Assembly: GCA_945890905.1 (NCBI GenBank)
Contig: CAMDDI010000005.1
Coordinates: forward strand, 1 to 26,673
Direction of reading: 5' to 3'
From: Bacteriovorax stolpii
GTDB lineage: Bacteria; Bdellovibrionota; Bacteriovoracia; Bacteriovoracales; Bacteriovoracaceae
DNA: 26,673 bases
Under the pieces are notes generated by a model. That model was not told the DNA's origin. It saw only the letters and a list, made by a program, of their open reading frames with translations, and ran no database searches. This document shows, piece after piece, positions 23,681 to 26,673 of this stretch. Made by a program: the position numbers and the translations under genes. The first letter of the stretch is position 1, and the number at the start of each line of letters is the position of its first letter.

Positions 23681-24757
23681 TTAGCTGATCGCTTTTTTCT
23701 TACGTCTGAGTTTGTAAACAAACGCTAAGATTTCTGCGACAGCTTTGTACAAAGTTCGTGGAACTCCGTGTCCCACTTTCACTGTCTTGTACAACGTTCG
23801 AGCCAACATGATGTTCTCGACAATGGGTATATCATTTTCCTTTGCAATCTCACGGATGCGAAGGGCCAAATGATCGGCACCTTTTGCCACTACTGATGGG
23901 GCCACCATCATATTTCCATCATACTTCAATGCTACACTAATATGGGTTGGATTTGTAACAATTACGTCCGCTTTCTTCACGTCAGACATCATACGTTTTT
24001 GGGCCATCTGTCTTTGCATCTGACGAATTTTGTTTTTAATTTCCGGATTACCATCTTTCTCTTTTGCCTCTTGCTTGGCCTCTTGCTTGGTCATCATCAT
24101 CTTCTTACGATAAGACCACTTCTCCCAAGCAAAGTCGGCCAGAGCAATGACTCCAAGACCTAAGAGAACAGAGAACCCAAGTTTCACCATCAGGTATTTC
24201 CCAAAAGCTAAACTTTGTCCGGCATCCGCATGCAAGAAGCCCAGGAATGAACCTACATTGTCTCTCATGACTGAATAGGTAATACAGATCACCACAGTGA
24301 ATTTGAAAATGCCTTTAACCGCCTCAACAATGGCCTTCTTAGAAAAAAGACGGCCAAATCCTTTGAGAGGATTGAGACGTTCAATATCGGCCGTGAGAAT
24401 TTCAGGAGAATAGAGAAAACCAACTTGTATGAACTGAGACATAAAACCTAAACAGATCGAAGACCCAAATGAAGGCGCGACACATTTAAGTAAAGTAAAA
24501 GCCGTGTGCTGAATCACGTCTGCAAACTGCTCTTTAGTATAAATTTTTTGGAAATCATGAGCGTACAGCCACTCAATGTAGTTGGTAAACTCTTCGTAGA
24601 TAAACATTCCGCAGACAATGAGAGTGAGAAGTGAGCCAGTGAGGAGTAAAACTGACGAGAGCTCTTTAGATTGAGCTACATCACCTTTCTTACGGGACTC
24701 CTCGATCTTATAGGCCGAGGGTTCTTCGGTTTTTTCGTCGTCGTTTTCGTCGGCCAT
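23681..24757 (-). CDS. flhB: Flagellar export switch protein FlhB
   Basis: FlhB is a membrane component of the flagellar export gate that switches substrate class from rod/hook to filament. The 358-residue product has the N-terminal cytoplasmic signature EKTEEPSAYKIEESRKKGDV, four membrane segments (about 34-54, 84-112, 146-166, 186-208) and a charged linker with KQEAKQEAKEKDG and EIKNKIRQMQRQM. The autocleavage site NPTH is at residues 269-272 (DVIVTNPTHISVALKYD). The domain after cleavage ends with GVPRTLYKAVAEILAFVYKL. FliR ends 79 bases upstream, an unusually large gap for this operon, filled by a structured leader. No strong Shine-Dalgarno is near ATG 24757. Confidence 0.97.
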   Translation of the reverse strand: MADENDDEKTEEPSAYKIEESRKKGDVAQSKELSSVLLLTGSLLTLIVCGMFIYEEFTNYIEWLYAHDFQKIYTKEQFADVIQHTAFTLLKCVAPSFGSSICLGFMSQFIQVGFLYSPEILTADIERLNPLKGFGRLFSKKAIVEAVKGIFKFTVVICITYSVMRDNVGSFLGFLHADAGQSLAFGKYLMVKLGFSVLLGLGVIALADFAWEKWSYRKKMMMTKQEAKQEAKEKDGNPEIKNKIRQMQRQMAQKRMMSDVKKADVIVTNPTHISVALKYDGNMMVAPSVVAKGADHLALRIREIAKENDIPIVENIMLARTLYKTVKVGHGVPRTLYKAVAEILAFVYKLRRKKKAIS

Positions 24758-24760
24758 TAT

Positions 24761-24818
24761 ACTCAGGATGAGTGGTATGCGGCGGTCGCAGGATGCGAAG
24801 GAGCCGTCCTAGCTCATC
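24761..24818. repeat. Nested GC-rich hairpins in the flhB leader
   Basis: On plus, ACTCA-GGA-TGAGT (24761-24773) and TCGCA-GGA-TGCGA (24786-24798) are two hairpins with the same loop. Around the second, CGGC (24780-24783) pairs with GCCG (24803-24806). An outer stem GATGAG (24767-24772) with CTCATC (24813-24818) competes with the first hairpin. The sense (minus) RNA has UCC loops. The 11-base CTCAGGATGAG is identical to the core of the hairpin in the flhB-flhA gap, in the opposite orientation. The region is clearly more GC-rich than its surroundings. Confidence 0.6.
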
Positions 24819-24836
24819 TCCCCTTTTTAATTTCTT

Positions 24837-25619
24837 CTAAACTTGAGTGATAAACTGAAACCACTCACCTAATTTTTCTACGTACAAATCAAAACTCACT
24901 TGGAAAAACTCTTCTGATATTCCTAAAAAGAGAAGCAATCCAAATCCAATATTCACTACAAAACTCACCATCAACACATTTAATTGCGGAACCGTTCTGG
25001 CCACAATTCCCATGACTAAGTTCATGAGTAAGTTGGCGAAAATCAAAGGTCCGCCTAAAAGAATTGCGGAGCTAAATGCTGACTTAAAGAATAACACAAA
25101 ATACTCTGGAGATTTCAGCAATCTGCCGGCATTAGAGTAATTGATAGAAAAAAAAGACAAAAACACTCCCTTAAACATGGGAACTAAAGCTCCCGAGGAT
25201 AAGATCAGAATAAGCATAGTCCACTCAACTAATCTCTCAAAAGGACCTACTTGCTGGCCTTGAGTGGGGTCAAAGTAGCTCACAGATGCAAAGCCAATTT
25301 GCTGGGTCAAAATGTTACCAGTGGCCACAAATAAACTCATGATTATTTTCACCAAAAATCCAATAATTAGGCCTGCGGTGGTATGAAACATCATGAGTAG
25401 CCAAATGTTATCCACACCAACTTGATTAACTTCTGCAACAAGCGTGCCCTGAACGTGAGGAAAAAAGGCATAAGAAATAAGAAAGCTCGTAAGAACTTTC
25501 ACGATCATTGGAATTGAGTTGTTATCGAAAATGGGAAGTTGAAAAAGTACTGCTATCCATCGGGAAAAGCTTAGCCAAAAGGCCAAAAAAACTGCCTGAT
25601 CCCCTACGGTAAGATTCAT
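24837..25619 (-). CDS. fliR: Flagellar export gate protein FliR
   Basis: FliR forms, with FliP and FliQ, the helical core of the flagellar export channel. The 260-residue product has six or so hydrophobic segments and typical phrases: FWLSFSRWIAVLFQLPIF, PMIVKVLTSFLISYAFFP, GLIIGFLVKIIMSLFVATG and the conserved QQIGFASVSYFDPTQGQQV. Its ATG at 25619 overlaps the fliQ TAA by one base, so the two are translationally coupled. It ends at a TAG, after which the structured flhB leader begins. Confidence 0.96.
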   Translation of the reverse strand: MNLTVGDQAVFLAFWLSFSRWIAVLFQLPIFDNNSIPMIVKVLTSFLISYAFFPHVQGTLVAEVNQVGVDNIWLLMMFHTTAGLIIGFLVKIIMSLFVATGNILTQQIGFASVSYFDPTQGQQVGPFERLVEWTMLILILSSGALVPMFKGVFLSFFSINYSNAGRLLKSPEYFVLFFKSAFSSAILLGGPLIFANLLMNLVMGIVARTVPQLNVLMVSFVVNIGFGLLLFLGISEEFFQVSFDLYVEKLGEWFQFITQV

Positions 25620-25897
25620 TAACGCCTAATCAGTTCGGGAATGCTTGTAAATAAGTCATGAGTATATGAAACCATCGTCTCCATCATCCACGGACTAAAA
25701 ATTACTAAGGCCGCAATGATTACAAGAATCTTGGGAATAAATGAAAGTGTTTGCTCATTGATCTGAGTCACTGCTTGGAAAATGGATACGAGCACACCGA
25801 CAACCAGGGCCCCGATGAGCATAGGGGCCGCCAGCATCAGAGTAACTTTAATCGCTTGATTGACGACTTCAATTGCAAATTCATTTTCCATGGACAA
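25619..25897 (-). CDS. fliQ: Flagellar export gate protein FliQ
   Basis: FliQ is the small two-helix subunit of the FliPQR export core. The 92-residue length is standard. Two membrane segments (about residues 16-37 and 52-74) surround the conserved VSIFQAVTQINEQTLSFIPK. ATG 25897 follows the fliP stop by 5 bases. AGGTGG near the fliP end serves as ribosome-binding site. Confidence 0.97.
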   Translation of the reverse strand: MSMENEFAIEVVNQAIKVTLMLAAPMLIGALVVGVLVSIFQAVTQINEQTLSFIPKILVIIAALVIFSPWMMETMVSYTHDLFTSIPELIRR

Positions 25898-25902
25898 CCA
25901 CC

Positions 25903-26643
25903 TTAGGTGTTAAATGAGCGAAGGATCGCTCCTGTCACCAATTGCCATCCGTCCACTAGAACGAAGAGCAGAAGTTTAAAAGGCATTGAGACTAGCATTG
26001 GAGGAAGCATCATCATCCCCATCGCCATCAGAACAGAAGCCACCACCATATCGAGAACGATAAATGGGATATAAAGCAAAAATCCAATTTGAAATGCAGT
26101 TTTTAATTCAGAGATGATGAAAGCTGGAATCAAATAATGAGTAGGAACAGCTTTGATATCACTTGGTGCGAGAGCATTGGTCACATCATAGAACAATCCA
26201 ATGTCAGCTTTACGTACATGCTTTTCCATGAAAAGTCGAAGATCTGCCTCTAAACCTTTCAGGGCCTGAGTAGCATCGATTTGTTTCGCTTGATAAGGTA
26301 AGACAGTATTTTCGTAAATCGATTTACCAGTAGGCATCATTACAAAGATTGAAAGAAACAATGCAAAGCCAATCAATAGTTGATTGGGTGGCATGTTTTG
26401 CGTTCCCAATGCTTGTCTCATAAATGAAAGAACCACAACAATGCGTGTAAATGATGTACAAAGAATAATGATCGCTGGAGCAAGGGTCAGAACAGTAAAG
26501 AGGAGAAGAACTTCCATCGTATCAACGAGGTTAGTTCCTTGACCAAAGTTAACTGCCACACCGGGAAGATTAGCGGATTGAGCAAAGGCTGCACCCGAAG
26601 CCGTAAGGAGAAACAGTGCTGTGAGAAATCTCTTAACGGTCAT
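25903..26643 (-). CDS. fliP: Flagellar export gate protein FliP
   Basis: FliP builds most of the export-gate pore. The 246-residue product has a cleavable signal peptide (about 1-21, ending AFA), as is usual for FliP, then four membrane segments. The family signature is present (SFTRIVVVLSFMRQALGTQN, then PPNQLLIGFALFLSIFVMMP, about 64-104). The second conserved part, LIPAFIISELKTAFQIGFLLY with FIVLDMVVASVLMAMGMMM, is near 166-212. TTAGGAC precedes ATG 26643. The 30 bases between it and the window edge show no promoter, so the operon begins further right, perhaps after fliO/fliN. Confidence 0.97.
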   Translation of the reverse strand: MTVKRFLTALFLLTASGAAFAQSANLPGVAVNFGQGTNLVDTMEVLLLFTVLTLAPAIIILCTSFTRIVVVLSFMRQALGTQNMPPNQLLIGFALFLSIFVMMPTGKSIYENTVLPYQAKQIDATQALKGLEADLRLFMEKHVRKADIGLFYDVTNALAPSDIKAVPTHYLIPAFIISELKTAFQIGFLLYIPFIVLDMVVASVLMAMGMMMLPPMLVSMPFKLLLFVLVDGWQLVTGAILRSFNT

Positions 26644-26673
26644 GGCGTCCTAATTAGGCTTATTTAAACTCAA

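Noticed and set aside
24758..24818. CAGGATG hairpins in the flhB leader as CsrA sites
   Set aside because: The GGA loops are on the plus strand, antisense to flhB; the flhB mRNA shows UCC loops. They would count only if an antisense RNA exists.
1..26673. tRNA or rRNA genes, CRISPR arrays, insertion sequences, prophage or defence islands
   Set aside because: No cloverleaf, regular spacer-repeat pattern, transposase, integrase or terminal inverted repeats were seen, and the gene content is ordinary chromosomal.

Overview
The window looks like the chromosome of a Gram-negative, flagellated bacterium of moderately low GC content. Lol-type lipoproteins, an outer-membrane barrel, the flagellar order fliP-fliQ-fliR-flhB-flhA-flhF-flhG-fliA and a prfB-lysS-lolC block all recall former Deltaproteobacteria. 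The Bdellovibrionota (a Bacteriovorax/Peredibacter-like genome) are the best guess. This is an inference from gene content; no rRNA gene is present to confirm it.

Left part (1-9865, all minus strand). Six genes are packed with gaps of 2 to 24 bases: an outer-membrane beta-barrel protein, two large paralogous lipoproteins, prfB, lysS and the start of a LolC/LolE-type permease that runs off the left edge. A promoter candidate lies upstream of the barrel gene. The two lipoproteins share ten cysteines besides the lipidated one, and six loops resembling degenerate EF-hands. I do not recognise the family. prfB is complete only if the classic RF2 programmed +1 frameshift (CTT TGA C after a GGAGG) is used.

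Middle part (9866-15820). A secreted subtilase (plus strand) ends in a bidirectional terminator against ybeY (minus). mazG and coaE (plus, overlapping by ATGA) follow. They converge on a minus-strand Cys-rich secreted protein of unknown function, and the two stop codons overlap. A RluA-family pseudouridine synthase and a membrane sensor-like coiled-coil protein lie upstream of that gene; these two are coupled by a TAATG overlap.

Right part (18191-26673, all minus). A flagellar operon fliP, fliQ, fliR, flhB, flhA, flhF, flhG, fliA ends in a strong terminator at 18191-18223. Its promoter lies beyond the right edge. FliP, FliQ, FliR, FlhB and FlhA form the export gate and its switch, FlhF and FlhG set flagellum position and number, and FliA is the late-gene sigma factor.

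Most notable observations: (1) FlhF keeps its fold but has lost the P-loop lysine and most other GTP-binding motifs, so it is a likely pseudo-GTPase. (2) The flhG start region forms two consecutive hairpins that present ACAGGA, and flhA has a CAGGATG hairpin in its leader. Both look like CsrA/RsmA sites. (3) The barrel plus two EF-hand-like Cys-rich lipoproteins may be an undescribed envelope system. No tRNA, rRNA, CRISPR array, insertion sequence or prophage was seen.
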